The position numbers and the translations under genes are program-made. From the NCBI RefSeq assembly GCF_014642855.1, contig NZ_BMJB01000002.1, forward strand, positions 310,001 through 374,000: DNA of 64,000 nt, written 5' to 3'. The notes under the pieces were generated by a model that searched no databases, was not told where the DNA came from, and saw only the letters and a program-made list of their open reading frames with translations. Of this stretch, positions 43,991-53,895 are shown one piece after another (the stretch's first letter is position 1; each line of letters opens with the position of its first letter). Source of the stretch: Edaphobacter acidisoli (lineage in GTDB: Bacteria > Acidobacteriota > Terriglobia > Terriglobales > Acidobacteriaceae).

Positions 43991-45007
43991 TCAACCCATC
44001 GCCGCAATAACTGCATCGGCGAACTCCTTCGTTCCGCTTGTGCCGCCGACATCCTTCGTCAGCGTCTTGCCCTCGCGGTAAACCTGCTCCAGTGCCGTCT
44101 GAATCTTCTCTGCCGTTGGCCCTTCGTTAATGTGATGCAGCATCAACACTGCACTTTGCAGAAGGGCAGTGGGGTTGGCGAGATTCTTCCCCGCAATGTC
44201 GGGGGCCGATCCATGCACTGCCTCAAAGATCGCGCATTCTGTCCCCAGGTTTGCTCCCGGAACCAGTCCCAGTCCACCCACAAACGCGCTGCACAGGTCG
44301 CTGATGATGTCGCCGTACAGGTTTTCTGTCAGAAGAATGTCGTACTGGTAAGGATTCATCACCAACTGCATACAGGCATTGTCCACAATATGCTCGGCAT
44401 ACAGTATCTCCGGGAAGCCTTCGGCTACTGCTCGACAGCAGCGCAGAAATAGCCCATCCGACAGCTTCATGATGTTCGCCTTGTGGATTGAGTGAACCTT
44501 CCTGCGGCCATGTTTGCGCGCATAGTCAAACGCAAACTGCGCAATCCTTGTCGAGCCTTTCTCCGTGATGATCTTCAACGCCTGCACCACGCCCGGCACG
44601 ACTACATGTTCAAGGCCTGCATATAGGTCCTCCATGTTCTCGCGCACGATAATCAGGTCAATATCTGGATACTTCGTCTTCAACCCTGGCAGGCTCTTCA
44701 CGGGGCGAAAGTTCGCAAACAGTTCAAATTTCTGCCGCAGCGTCACGTTGATGGAGGTGAACCCGCCTCCCACTGGCGTCGTCACCGGCCCCTTTAGCGC
44801 TACGCGCGTTGCTTCAATCGACTCGTATAGCGCCTTTGGGATGTATTCGCCTGTCTTTTCGAATGCCTCCGCACCCGCATTATGAGTGTGCCATTCGAAC
44901 TTCACCCTAGTGGCCGCGCCTGCGGTTTCCACAATCTTAACTACTGCACCTGAAACCTCAGGCCCTATCCCATCGCCGGGAATCAACGTAATTTTGTGTG
45001 TCGTCAT
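43991..45007 (-). CDS. NAD-type isocitrate dehydrogenase (isocitrate/isopropylmalate dehydrogenase family)
   Basis: Oxidative decarboxylation of a 2-hydroxyacid with an adjacent carboxylate. 338 residues with ITLIPGDGIGPEV, LKGPVTTPVGGGFTSINVTLRQKFELFANFRPVKSLPG, DLIIVRENMEDLYAGLEH, the catalytic Lys in SIHKANIMKLSDG and Asp ligands in LLTENLYGDIISDLCSAFVGG. The short length and the FTSINVTLRQ plus NMEDLYAG pattern point to the NAD-dependent isocitrate dehydrogenase subgroup rather than LeuB or NADP-Icd. Same strand as nrdR, 14 bases downstream. Confidence 0.9.
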   Translation of the reverse strand: MTTHKITLIPGDGIGPEVSGAVVKIVETAGAATRVKFEWHTHNAGAEAFEKTGEYIPKALYESIEATRVALKGPVTTPVGGGFTSINVTLRQKFELFANFRPVKSLPGLKTKYPDIDLIIVRENMEDLYAGLEHVVVPGVVQALKIITEKGSTRIAQFAFDYARKHGRRKVHSIHKANIMKLSDGLFLRCCRAVAEGFPEILYAEHIVDNACMQLVMNPYQYDILLTENLYGDIISDLCSAFVGGLGLVPGANLGTECAIFEAVHGSAPDIAGKNLANPTALLQSAVLMLHHINEGPTAEKIQTALEQVYREGKTLTKDVGGTSGTKEFADAVIAAMG

Positions 45008-45021
45008 CGTTGCCTTTACTG

Positions 45022-45498
45022 CTACTTTCGCTTCTTCGTATCTTTGCCGCCGTTCAGTAACTCTTCCAACTCGGCCTTGAACTCGCGCACATCTTTGAAG
45101 TCGCGATACACGCTTGCAAACCGTATATAAGCCACCGTGTCAATGCTCTTAAGTCGCGTCATAATCAGTTCGCCAACCTCGCTTGTCGAGCGCTCACGCT
45201 CCGGCGAATCGACCACGAAAGCTTCTGTTTCATCGACGATCTGTTCGAGCTTCACGGCAGAAACGGGCCGTTTCTCACATGCATGAAGCAGTCCGCTCAG
45301 CACCTTCTGTCGATCAAACTTCTCCCGTCGCCCATCCTTCTTCACCACCATGTACGGAATTTCGTCGATTCGTTCGTAAGTGGTAAACCGCTTGTTGCAA
45401 CCCTCGCACTCGCGCCGTCTGCGGATTGAATCCGCTTCTTTGCTCTCGCGTGAGTCAACCACTCGATCCTGGGTGAAACCACAGTAGGGACATTTCAT
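45022..45498 (-). CDS. nrdR: transcriptional repressor NrdR
   Basis: ATP-cone zinc-ribbon regulator of ribonucleotide reductase genes. 158 residues: zinc ribbon Cys3, Cys6, Cys31, Cys34 (MKCPYCGF, CEGCNKRF), then the ATP-cone (VVKKDGRREKFDRQKVLSGLLHACEKRPVS, VGELIMTRLKSIDTVAYIRFASVYRDFKDV). Length and motifs are standard. No nrd gene or NrdR box is recognised in the window. It lies 5 bases downstream of the DUF2809 gene. Confidence 0.97.
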   Translation of the reverse strand: MKCPYCGFTQDRVVDSRESKEADSIRRRRECEGCNKRFTTYERIDEIPYMVVKKDGRREKFDRQKVLSGLLHACEKRPVSAVKLEQIVDETEAFVVDSPERERSTSEVGELIMTRLKSIDTVAYIRFASVYRDFKDVREFKAELEELLNGGKDTKKRK

Positions 45499-45503
45499 GG
45501 GGG

Positions 45504-45932
45504 CTAGTTTGATTCTAGCAGCGCACTATCCACCTGGCGTCGAAGCACCACCGCGTCAAATACCGCGCCAGCCACAATTGCCAGCCAATATGCAACGATG
45601 TTACGCACAGAAAAGTACCGTCCCAAGAGGATGATTCCCGGCAGGCTGACGCGAAATGTATCAAGCCATGCCACGTGGTACAGCCTCGAAAGCTCGGTTA
45701 CGGTCGCAATCGCCCCGGAGGTCAAGGCCAATCTGGTTACGTTGCTCTGTGGCCAAGCCAGCGCAAGTACCCAGTAAATCATCGCCGCCCATAGTGCTGA
45801 TCCGGCATATTTCACCACAATCCATGGCAATCCTAGCGGAGCAAATCTTGCCGTAAGGCCTGCAATGGCTGTCAGGAAGGACACGATCAGATAGATTAAC
45901 CTTCGATGTCGCGAGAGGTTTTTCTGCATCAC
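45504..45932 (-). CDS. DUF2809-family membrane protein
   Basis: A 142-residue polytopic protein with four hydrophobic helices. The pattern RFAPLGLPWIVVKYAGSALWAAMIYWVLA and ELSRLYHVAWLDTFRVSLPGIILLGRYFSVRNIVAYWLAIVAG matches DUF2809 proteins, whose function is unknown. It is 5 bases upstream of nrdR and 23 bases after the esterase-fold gene, so part of a - strand gene run. Confidence 0.88.
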   Translation of the reverse strand: MMQKNLSRHRRLIYLIVSFLTAIAGLTARFAPLGLPWIVVKYAGSALWAAMIYWVLALAWPQSNVTRLALTSGAIATVTELSRLYHVAWLDTFRVSLPGIILLGRYFSVRNIVAYWLAIVAGAVFDAVVLRRQVDSALLESN

Positions 45933-45955
45933 GCAAATATCTTCTCAGTTGGAGG

Positions 45956-47704
45956 TCAGTATCGCCAGCTTGTTGTATCGGCGCCCGGTGGAGCCGTCTT
46001 CAGCATGTGCTCGGTCATCAGCGGCAGAACCCGCTGCGCCCAGGTAGCGGAGTTCTCCTGCATCGTATATTCGGTCGGTCCACCGGTGTAGCAATGTGGC
46101 TCGCCCGGCCCATATTGAAACGTTGCGTCCGAATGAGGGTTCCGCGTGTCTTCCAGCGTCTTCTGCAAGAGATGGACAGCGTTATTTAGAAAGTAGGTGT
46201 CGCCATCGCCTACAGCCAGGTGCAGCTTACCCTCGAGCTTCGGGCCTAGGGTCGGCCAATCCTTTTGCAGGATTGCCGTCAGATCGTAGTGATCGTGCCA
46301 GTACTCAACCACTTGTTTATTGATCGTGCCCATTAGTGGATCGATGACCTCGGCAGGATAGCCATCAGGACCAACTGGCGAGAAGACCGCTTGCCAGATA
46401 TCCCATTGCTCGGTGGAGCGTCCGTGCGTGCCTAGCACATATTCAAAACGATACTCAGGCCTGGTGTTGGCAATGATACTGCCATCTGGCTTGCGATCAG
46501 CTGCAATAGGAATCTTCCCGAACGACCCCTGCCGATAAAATGCGTTGGAGTCGTCATACAAATCGACATTCTGGTACGCGTGGAAATCGACCGGATCGGG
46601 GCAGGCTGTATATGTTCCGTTATAGCTGTCCGGGTAAAAAATCTGTGTAGCCAGCGATTCCCACCCCCCCGTCGAACCGCCATAAGTTGCCCGCGCCCAA
46701 CCTTGTCCGATGCCACGATATGTCTTCTCTATATATGGAATCAGTTCATCATTAATAGCTGAGCCATAAGGTCCCACGTTGGCAGAATCGACTGCATACG
46801 AGTCGTCATAGTACGGATTAGCGTGCTGCACGTAAAGGATAATGACCCGCGGTAGCCTTCCTGAAACCCAATCCTGATAGAACTTATAGCCGTACTGCTC
46901 GCGCATCTTTTCCCGTCCTTGTGCGCCAGGCTTTGGTGGAGTGGTAAGAAATGGTAGTGGCGCGCCAAAACCTGCATGGTAGTGATCCTGGTACACCACT
47001 AGTGGGTAGTGTGCGTTCGGATGTTCGTCGAACCCATCTGGTAGTAATACCCAGGCGCCTAGGTACATATCGCGTCCCCAGAACTTACTGAGCTTCCCGC
47101 TCTTGAATCGGACGTACTTTAGCCACTTTGCTGCTGGACTCGTCGCGGCGATGTGCTCTGGATCCTCGTCGGTGCCCGCAATCGTCGGAATCACCTTGTC
47201 GAGCGTGACCCGGATTGGCGTGCTTGACTTCGGGTCAATATGCAGTTTGACCGGTGCGTTGTATGGATTGCCCGGCTTCGAATACCAATGCTGCCCTTCG
47301 CCCTTGTCCGGCGGCAGCCAAAGATTGCGTCCATCCTCTAGATGAAACTGCTCGTAGACGTTGAAGACTGCCTGCACAAGATAGTCACCAGCCGGAACTG
47401 CCGCGAGGTTTTCGAGCGGATAGCCGACTGTCCTCTCGTCAATAACAATCGGCTGGTTCGGCGAAGCTCCATCCACATCCACGCCAAACCCCTGTGCCGA
47501 CCAGTAATCCTCATTCAACTGGAATCGTGGCTCTTCTTCAGCATGATGCCCCTGTGGCTTCGCATCGGGCTTCGTCATGACCAGAATCAGATGTCCGTGC
47601 AGCGGAGTCTTAGAGGGGACTGTCACTTCAATTCGAAGTTGAGCTTGTGCTATGAATGTGATGGGAAAAAATAAAGCGGCTGCGAGAAAAGCAGATCGGT
47701 GCAT
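45956..47704 (-). CDS. secreted alpha/beta-hydrolase (putative esterase family)
   Basis: A 582-residue exported protein. AAGGAG about 11 bases before the ATG at 47704, then a signal peptide (FLAAALFFPITFIAQA); the frame open to 47956 crosses the era start and is not used. Residues about 22-190 are a beta-rich N-terminal domain. From about 205 an esterase-D-like alpha/beta hydrolase: YLGAWVLLPDGFDEHPNAHYPLVVYQDHYH, nucleophile Ser344 in ATYGGSTGGWES, and a C-terminal HCYTGG with a likely catalytic His. Similar proteins are called alpha/beta hydrolase-fold or putative esterase in Acidobacteria. Substrate unknown; possibly plant-cell-wall esters. Confidence 0.85.
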   Translation of the reverse strand: MHRSAFLAAALFFPITFIAQAQLRIEVTVPSKTPLHGHLILVMTKPDAKPQGHHAEEEPRFQLNEDYWSAQGFGVDVDGASPNQPIVIDERTVGYPLENLAAVPAGDYLVQAVFNVYEQFHLEDGRNLWLPPDKGEGQHWYSKPGNPYNAPVKLHIDPKSSTPIRVTLDKVIPTIAGTDEDPEHIAATSPAAKWLKYVRFKSGKLSKFWGRDMYLGAWVLLPDGFDEHPNAHYPLVVYQDHYHAGFGAPLPFLTTPPKPGAQGREKMREQYGYKFYQDWVSGRLPRVIILYVQHANPYYDDSYAVDSANVGPYGSAINDELIPYIEKTYRGIGQGWARATYGGSTGGWESLATQIFYPDSYNGTYTACPDPVDFHAYQNVDLYDDSNAFYRQGSFGKIPIAADRKPDGSIIANTRPEYRFEYVLGTHGRSTEQWDIWQAVFSPVGPDGYPAEVIDPLMGTINKQVVEYWHDHYDLTAILQKDWPTLGPKLEGKLHLAVGDGDTYFLNNAVHLLQKTLEDTRNPHSDATFQYGPGEPHCYTGGPTEYTMQENSATWAQRVLPLMTEHMLKTAPPGADTTSWRY

Positions 47705-47855
47705 GAGCGAATCAGCTCCTTGCTTGGTATCAGTACCCGCGCCAGTGTAAACGACTAGACGACGGGAGAAGAGGATTTCAATGTATTCATGAGTTTTGTG
47801 GATGACTTGATGAAGCCGTGAGATGAAATAGCGATGGCAGCGCATAATAAAGGCA

Positions 47856-48899
47856 ATGGCACTTCGCTCTGGTTTCGTCTCCATCATCGGCCGTCCCAAC
47901 GCGGGCAAGTCTACGCTGCTGAACGCTCTGCTTGGCCAGAAGCTGGCCATCGTCACTCATAAACCGCAGACGACCCGTACCCGCATCCATGGGGTGCTAG
48001 AAGTTCGACTGAAGAAGAACACAAAAGACGAACCTGGTCATCCGGCCGCGCAGATTGTCCTGGTGGACACGCCTGGCGTACATAAACCCACAACACAACT
48101 AGACCGCCGTATGATGCAGGAGGTGCATGATGCACTGGAATCACGCGATGCCGTGCTGTTTCTAGTAGATGTTACGCACCGGTTGGCAAAGAAATCAGCG
48201 AGCGGTGAGGCAAAAGCCACAGGCAGGATGTCCATGTCGCAAGCGGAAGACGACTTTGCCCTCTCACTCGTGAAGAAGCTGGAATGCCCGGTCATTCTTG
48301 TGCTTAACAAAATCGACGCAGTCAAAAAAGAAGAAATGCTGCCGCTTATTGCGCATTGGAGTGCTTTGCACACCTTTGCCGATGTGATTCCAATCTCCGC
48401 TCGAAAGAAGCAAGGGCTGGGCTTATTGCTTGAAAAGATCGTTGGGCAGCTGAAGGAGGGTCAGCGATACTTTCCGAAACATCAACTGACCGATCAACCT
48501 GAGCGCTTTCTGGTTGCCGAGATCATCCGTGAAAAGATTCTGCTGTTGACAGGCGAAGAAGTTCCTTATGCAACAGCGGTCGTAATCGAACGTTATGAGG
48601 AACCGTCCTCACTAAAGAAGTCACGTGATGGAAAGCTGCCAGTTACTAAGATATCCGCAGCAATTTACTGCGAGCGAGTTGGTCAGAAGGCGATTTTGAT
48701 TGGCAAGAGCGGCGAAATGCTGAAGCGCATCGGAACTGCAGCGCGTAAGGAGATCGAAGAGCTGCTGGGCACGCGCGTATTCTTGGAACTCTTTGTCAAA
48801 GTACAAGAGGAGTGGCGTTCGAATCGCGTCTTCGTCGAAGACCTTGATTGGAGGCGGCAGCTTGAACAGATCGCAGCTAAGCAGGCGGAAGAGGAGTAG
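47856..48899 (+). CDS. era: GTPase Era, ribosome assembly factor, with insertions
   Basis: Binds 16S rRNA 3' end and GTP during 30S maturation. G1 GRPNAGKS (12-19), switch TTRTRIHG, G3 DTPG (71-74), G4 NKID (151-154), G5 ISARKKQG; C-terminal KH domain with ILIGKSGEMLKRIG. At 347 residues it is about 45 longer than typical Era. The extra residues sit in the G domain: a Lys/Asp-rich stretch after the switch (about 53-66) and a Lys/Ser/Gly stretch after VDVTHRL (about 111-133). It converges on the response regulator gene with a 3-base gap. Confidence 0.96.
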   Translation: MALRSGFVSIIGRPNAGKSTLLNALLGQKLAIVTHKPQTTRTRIHGVLEVRLKKNTKDEPGHPAAQIVLVDTPGVHKPTTQLDRRMMQEVHDALESRDAVLFLVDVTHRLAKKSASGEAKATGRMSMSQAEDDFALSLVKKLECPVILVLNKIDAVKKEEMLPLIAHWSALHTFADVIPISARKKQGLGLLLEKIVGQLKEGQRYFPKHQLTDQPERFLVAEIIREKILLLTGEEVPYATAVVIERYEEPSSLKKSRDGKLPVTKISAAIYCERVGQKAILIGKSGEMLKRIGTAARKEIEELLGTRVFLELFVKVQEEWRSNRVFVEDLDWRRQLEQIAAKQAEEE

Positions 48900-48902
48900 T
48901 CC

Positions 48903-50282
48903 CTACTCCTTCACGCTAACTCCAAGTGCCTTCATCTTACGGTAAAGATGGCTGCGCTCAAGCCCAAGACCTTCCGCGGTACGGCTGACGTTGCCGTGGT
49001 TCTCATCAAGTTTCTTCAGAATGTAGTCCCGCTCATAAGCCTCGCGCGCCTCAAGCAAGCTTGAGAATTCCTCATTGCTGCGCCCCGATTCGGGCGATTT
49101 TTGACTGCGATAAACAAGCATTGGTAAGTGTTTGCGCTCAATACGCTGAGCCTTCGGATTAAGGATAACGACTCGTTCAATAAGGTTCCGCAGTTCACGC
49201 ACATTGCCAGGCCAGTGATACTGTTTAAGTGCGGCCAGCGCGTCTTCGCTCATCTCCACATGGGGTCTTCCATATTGTTGGCCAAATTGCTGCAGGAACT
49301 CCTTCACCAGTAGAGGAATGTCTTCTCTGCGGTCACGCAATGGCGGAACATAAAACGGAATCACGTTGAGTCGATAGAAGAGATCTTCGCGGAAGTTGCC
49401 ACGTGCGATCTCTTCTTCAAGGTTTTTGTTAGTTGCAGCAATCACCCGTACATCGACGTGAACAGGATTCGAAGCTCCGACAGGAAGGAAGCGCTGCTCG
49501 TCGAGCGTACGCAATACCTTGGCCTGAGTCTTCAGACTCATGTCGCCGACCTCATCCAGAAAGAGGGTTCCACCGTCGGCGCGCTCAAAAGTACCACGTT
49601 TTTCCTGCGGCCCTCCAGGGCCTGAAGGACCAGCGCCGTGGCGGAAGCCGAAGAGCTCGCTCTCGATGTAATCTTCTGGAATTGCAGCGCAATTGAGTTC
49701 AACAAAGGATCGGTCTTTGCGCAGGCTCTCGGCGTGCATGGTACGGCCAATAAGTTCTTTACCTGTGCCAGATTCGCCAAAGATTAATACGCGGCCGTTC
49801 GTTGGTGCCATCAACTTAATCTGCTGACGCAATGCCTTCATCGCAACGCTCTGGCCTGTAACACTTGCCCGCGCAGTAAACTGACGAGCGAATTCCTGGT
49901 TGTCCTCACGCATCTGGCGCGCTTTCATTGCATTTCTCAGGACAATCAGAGTGCGGTCCAGCGAGAGAGGCTTTTCGAGAAAGTCATATGCGCCAAGTTT
50001 GGTCGCTCGTACCGCAGATTCAATAGTTCCATGACCACTGATCATGATGACTTCAGGGATATTCATCGGTTCCAGTTGACGAATATCGTTAAGCGCATCG
50101 AGGCCATCGCGATCAGGGAGCCAGATGTCGAGCAACACCACGTCATATGTTGCGTCGCGCAGCAATTCCAATGCTTCGCCTGCTGTAGCGCTTGTTGTGA
50201 CCAGATAGCCTTCCTCGCGGAGAATACTTTCGAGCGATTCGCGTATCTCGGCTTCGTCATCCACGATCAGAACGTGGTTCAA
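48903..50282 (-). CDS. NtrX-like response regulator with AAA+ domain lacking GAFTGA
   Basis: A 459-residue three-domain regulator. Receiver domain 1-120 with phosphoacceptor Asp52 (VVLLDIWLPDRDG). AAA+ domain with Walker A GESGTGKE (169-176), Walker B GGTLFLDEVGDM (Asp243, Glu244), and FYRLNVIPFYVPPLRDRREDIP. Fis-type HTH at the end (GNVSRTAEGLGLERSHLYRKMKALGV). In the loop where sigma54 activators have GAFTGA, this protein has HGAGPSGPGGPQEKRG (about 215-230), so it probably does not remodel sigma54. TTG start at 50282 overlaps the kinase stop (TTGA). NtrX of alphaproteobacteria shares this loss. Confidence 0.94.
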   Translation of the reverse strand: MNHVLIVDDEAEIRESLESILREEGYLVTTSATAGEALELLRDATYDVVLLDIWLPDRDGLDALNDIRQLEPMNIPEVIMISGHGTIESAVRATKLGAYDFLEKPLSLDRTLIVLRNAMKARQMREDNQEFARQFTARASVTGQSVAMKALRQQIKLMAPTNGRVLIFGESGTGKELIGRTMHAESLRKDRSFVELNCAAIPEDYIESELFGFRHGAGPSGPGGPQEKRGTFERADGGTLFLDEVGDMSLKTQAKVLRTLDEQRFLPVGASNPVHVDVRVIAATNKNLEEEIARGNFREDLFYRLNVIPFYVPPLRDRREDIPLLVKEFLQQFGQQYGRPHVEMSEDALAALKQYHWPGNVRELRNLIERVVILNPKAQRIERKHLPMLVYRSQKSPESGRSNEEFSSLLEAREAYERDYILKKLDENHGNVSRTAEGLGLERSHLYRKMKALGVSVKE

Positions 50283-52645
50283 GGCGCTCCTCCATTGCTG
50301 TTCGCAGCAGCAAGAGGCTCGGTGCCCGATTCAATGCTGCTGGCAGTCTTGAGTTCGATGATGAATCTGGCACCAACAGGATCGTTCTGTTCGGCACGGA
50401 CCGTACCTTGGTGCTCTTGAATAATTTTTGCGGCAATAGCAAGGCCCAAACCGGTGCCACGTTGCTTGGTCGAGAAGTACGGAAGAAAGAGCCTTTCACG
50501 CATTTCATCGGTCAGTCCCGAACCGGTATCAGCAATCGTGAGTTCGACGATGTTGTTTTCCAGCAACATCGTCGATATGGTCAACTCGCGCAACAGGCTC
50601 TGCTGCATGGCTTCAGCAGCGTTGTCAATTAGATTGCCGAGCGCTCGTTTGAGTGCTTCCGGGTCCGCCATGACGAGCGGAAGGTCAGATTCCATCTTTC
50701 GAATAATTCGAATGGTTGTCATGCGGCCAGCGAAGAGTGCAAGCGAGTTCTCGACGATAGTATTCAGATCGGCTGGCCTTGGTTGCGCTGTAGGAAACTC
50801 AGCAAGCGCAGCGAACTGATCAACAAGAGAGCGCATGCTTTCAACCGACGAAGTAATAACTTCGCTACAACGGCGGATGATCACGGTCGATTGCGATGGT
50901 ATTTCATGTTCGACGAGTACATTGCCCAGGCGGTCGATGTGCCTGCGGATCTGCTCCGCGCTGAGGCTGATCGGCGTGAGCGGGTTCTTGATCTCATGCG
51001 CCACACGGCGCGCGACCTCTTTCCAGGCAGACTGCTTTTGTGCTCGCAAAAGCTCGGTAGCGTTCTCGATCACGAGCACGTAACCACGATGCATCCTGTC
51101 AGCAATTGTCGGCATTTCTAAAAGCGCTACCGTTGCCAGCAGGTTTATTGCGCCACTAAATCTGTCATGCGCAATGCTGGAAACTTCAATCTCGTTTGAT
51201 GCCGATCCCATACGATGGCTGCGTTTTATGAGCCGGTCGAGCACTTCAACAACTTCTTGAGGAAAAACCTCTTCCATCAGACGGCCAATGAAAGGGCGTT
51301 GGCCGCCAGGATCAATCATTTCAATCAGGGCACGGTTAGCGAGGATGATGCGCCGTTCTGAATCGAGTGTGGCTACCCCGTTGGGGATTGTTTCAAGCAT
51401 CGTTTCCAGTTCACTGCGACGGGCTTCGAGCGCGGTGTTCGCAGCGCTGAGCTGTACTGTTGAGTGCTCAACCGCGCGACGGCTGCCTTCGAGGTCCGCA
51501 GCCATGTGGTTAAAGCTGCGGACAAGCTCTCCCAGCTCCTCGGTGGCGCTTTCACCGACGCGATGAGCATAATCGCCTGAGGCAATCGCCTCCATTGCGT
51601 CAGCAAGAGCTTCGACGGGCTTGGTGACCTGCTTTGAAAGATGGAGCGCCAGCCAACTAGAAGCGAACAACGCAAGGCAGGTCATCATCAGCAGAAGCAG
51701 CATATACAGGTTTCTAATCTGATTGCGGCTACGATAGACAGTCCAGTAAGACTCCGCAGATGTGCGAAGAGAAGCCATTGTGGACGACATGCCATAGGGC
51801 ATGGGGAGACCAACTACGATGGTCTCGCCGGATTTGAGAGTTGTTGCACCGAGCGCATAGTCTGTTGTTCCAATACTGAAGATTGGTTCGTCAGAGCGTT
51901 TGGCTGTAGCGAGGATGGCAGCATCTGTGGGGCCGTCCTGCAACTCATGCCGCGCTGCATTTTCGCCGTTTCTGCCTACACCAGGCTCCGTCAGCCACGG
52001 CTTGATCTGTGCGGCAACTCCATCGCGCAGGGGCATCTGGAACGATACGAGTGGAGAGCCATCACTGTAGACGATGGCAAAACCATTTTGAAGCGTAATT
52101 TCATGCCCGCGTAGAACGCTATAAATCGCATCCCGGCGTTGCGAATTGTTAGGTACCTCGTTTGTAGCGGGCAGACTGGTAGCGATGGAGTCAGCCTCGG
52201 CCCGCGCATTGGCAGTGGTGTACTGTGCCAGATCTACCGCCATACTGTTACTGGCATCTCGCATCTGAGTCACTGGCTGTGAGAACCAGCGATCCACGGC
52301 TCGGTTCATCAGGCCATAGCTGAAGAAGGCCATGAACGAGATAGGCAGCAGGCTTACGAGGATCGCCCCGACCAGCATTCGCGTACGGAGGCGAGTTCCC
52401 ATGACACGGCTGCGTTGTTCTGCATAGAGCTTGAGCACATTGCGCGCAAGCAGAATGAGGACTGTGACGAACAAAAGAAACGCCACGATTGAGAGTCCTG
52501 TAAAGACAAAGATCTGCTCAGTCGTGGCGGGATTTAGAAATTTGAGGTTGAAAGCCTGGAGTGCAACTAGTGCCGAAAGTAACACGAGAAGGCATGTTCC
52601 AAGAGCGATGATCCATAACTTGCGTCGGTTGGTCTCATTCGCCAT
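50279..52645 (-). CDS. NtrY-like membrane sensor histidine kinase
   Basis: A 788-residue kinase from ATG 52645 (AGAGG upstream). Three N-terminal membrane helices (about 8-30, 46-68, 89-112), an extracytoplasmic domain to about 312, a fourth helix (MLLLLMMTCLALFASSWLAL), HAMP (about 335-385), PAS (about 415-500), HisKA with phosphoacceptor His550 in RRVAHEIKNPLTPISLSAEQI, and HATPase with N-box LGNLIDNAAEAMQ, DTGSGL and GTGLGLAIAAKII. RRVAHEIKNPLTPI is the NtrY hallmark. Paired with the NtrX-like regulator by a TTGA overlap. Nitrogen or redox sensing is known for relatives; the signal here is unknown. Confidence 0.95.
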   Translation of the reverse strand: MANETNRRKLWIIALGTCLLVLLSALVALQAFNLKFLNPATTEQIFVFTGLSIVAFLLFVTVLILLARNVLKLYAEQRSRVMGTRLRTRMLVGAILVSLLPISFMAFFSYGLMNRAVDRWFSQPVTQMRDASNSMAVDLAQYTTANARAEADSIATSLPATNEVPNNSQRRDAIYSVLRGHEITLQNGFAIVYSDGSPLVSFQMPLRDGVAAQIKPWLTEPGVGRNGENAARHELQDGPTDAAILATAKRSDEPIFSIGTTDYALGATTLKSGETIVVGLPMPYGMSSTMASLRTSAESYWTVYRSRNQIRNLYMLLLLMMTCLALFASSWLALHLSKQVTKPVEALADAMEAIASGDYAHRVGESATEELGELVRSFNHMAADLEGSRRAVEHSTVQLSAANTALEARRSELETMLETIPNGVATLDSERRIILANRALIEMIDPGGQRPFIGRLMEEVFPQEVVEVLDRLIKRSHRMGSASNEIEVSSIAHDRFSGAINLLATVALLEMPTIADRMHRGYVLVIENATELLRAQKQSAWKEVARRVAHEIKNPLTPISLSAEQIRRHIDRLGNVLVEHEIPSQSTVIIRRCSEVITSSVESMRSLVDQFAALAEFPTAQPRPADLNTIVENSLALFAGRMTTIRIIRKMESDLPLVMADPEALKRALGNLIDNAAEAMQQSLLRELTISTMLLENNIVELTIADTGSGLTDEMRERLFLPYFSTKQRGTGLGLAIAAKIIQEHQGTVRAEQNDPVGARFIIELKTASSIESGTEPLAAANSNGGAP

Positions 52646-52682
52646 TGCAGGCCTCTGTGATGCTATTTTAGTCAACCCGCCG

Positions 52683-53798
52683 TTATTGAACGAGTGTAGA
52701 GACCGGTTGCCATTCGCGTCTCTGTGCGGTAGCGACAGCTTCATAGGTTAGTGTGCCGTTGTAAGTATTAACTCCCTCGGCAATTCCCTTATCTTCGCCT
52801 ATAGCGGTCTTCGCGCCCATACGTGCCAGCTTCAGAACATAGGGAAATGTTGCATTCGTCAGCGCGAGTGTGGATGTATTTGGTACTGCTGCGGGCATGT
52901 TGGTTACGCAGTAGTGGACTACGCCGTCGACCTCGAACGAGGGATTGCTGTGAGTTGTGGGATGGGCAGTTTCGATGCACCCACCTTGATCGATCGCAAC
53001 GTCCACAACAACAGCTCCCTTTTTCATCTTCGACACCATTGCCTTCGTGACAATCTTCGGCGCGGCAGCTCCTGGAATCAACACGCCGCCGATGACCAGG
53101 TCAGCTTCACTGACAGCTCGTTCGACGTTGTAACTGTTGGAAGCGACTGTAAAGACGCGACCGTTGAAGATATCGTCGATCTCACGCAGACGGTTCAGGT
53201 TTAGGTCAATCAGGGTCACCTTTGCGCCCATGCCCAATGCGATCTTTGCAGCGTTGGTTCCTACAATCCCCCCGCCGATGACGCAGACATTGCCCGGAGG
53301 GACGCCTGGGACTCCACCCAGCAACACACCGCGTCCGCCATGCTCTTTCTCTAGATAAGCTGCACCGACCTGAACGCTCATGCGCCCCGCTACCTCGCTC
53401 ATTGGGGTCAGGAGGGGTAGGGAGCCGGCACGGTCGCGCACTGTTTCGTACGCGATTCCAGTGACTTTCTTGTTCAGTAGGGCCTCAGTCAAATCTGGTA
53501 CGGGTGCAAGGTGCAGATAGGTGAATAGCACAAGTCCTTCGCGAAAATGTTTGTACTCTGATGTGATGGGTTCTTTAACTTTGACAACCATCTCGGCTAG
53601 CCGCCAGACATCATAAGCGGAGCCGACGATCTCCGCGCCAGAAGCCTGGTATTCATCATCGGGCATAGCGGAAAGGGCCCCGGCATTATGTTCAACAAGG
53701 ACTTTGTGTCCGGCTTCAACTAGCGCCTTGACACCTGCGGGCGTGACGCCTACCCGGCTCTCGTGATCTTTCACTTCCTTGGGCACGCCAATAATCAT
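52683..53798 (-). CDS. ald: alanine dehydrogenase
   Basis: NAD-dependent oxidative deamination of L-alanine to pyruvate and ammonia. 371 residues from ATG 53798, with AAGGAA upstream; the longer frame is not needed. Motifs: [23 protein letters not shown] (substrate Arg15), [12 protein letters not shown] (catalytic Lys), [31 protein letters not shown]-binding [30 protein letters not shown] and [21 protein letters not shown] (catalytic Asp). Lies 37 bases upstream of the NtrY-like kinase on the same strand. Diverges from a membrane protein gene. Confidence 0.97.
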   Translation of the reverse strand: MIIGVPKEVKDHESRVGVTPAGVKALVEAGHKVLVEHNAGALSAMPDDEYQASGAEIVGSAYDVWRLAEMVVKVKEPITSEYKHFREGLVLFTYLHLAPVPDLTEALLNKKVTGIAYETVRDRAGSLPLLTPMSEVAGRMSVQVGAAYLEKEHGGRGVLLGGVPGVPPGNVCVIGGGIVGTNAAKIALGMGAKVTLIDLNLNRLREIDDIFNGRVFTVASNSYNVERAVSEADLVIGGVLIPGAAAPKIVTKAMVSKMKKGAVVVDVAIDQGGCIETAHPTTHSNPSFEVDGVVHYCVTNMPAAVPNTSTLALTNATFPYVLKLARMGAKTAIGEDKGIAEGVNTYNGTLTYEAVATAQRREWQPVSTLVQ

Positions 53799-53895
53799 TG
53801 TCTTATTCCTTTCACATCGTTCTTGATTGTATCCATTTGTAAGTTCCTGAGTATTCCGTCTCAAACAGGACTGCGGCATGATTTAGATTGAGCGC

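Noticed and set aside
45956..47956. 666-codon version of the esterase-fold protein
   Set aside because: It would run through the divergent era start and put 84 residues before a good signal peptide with its own ribosome site.
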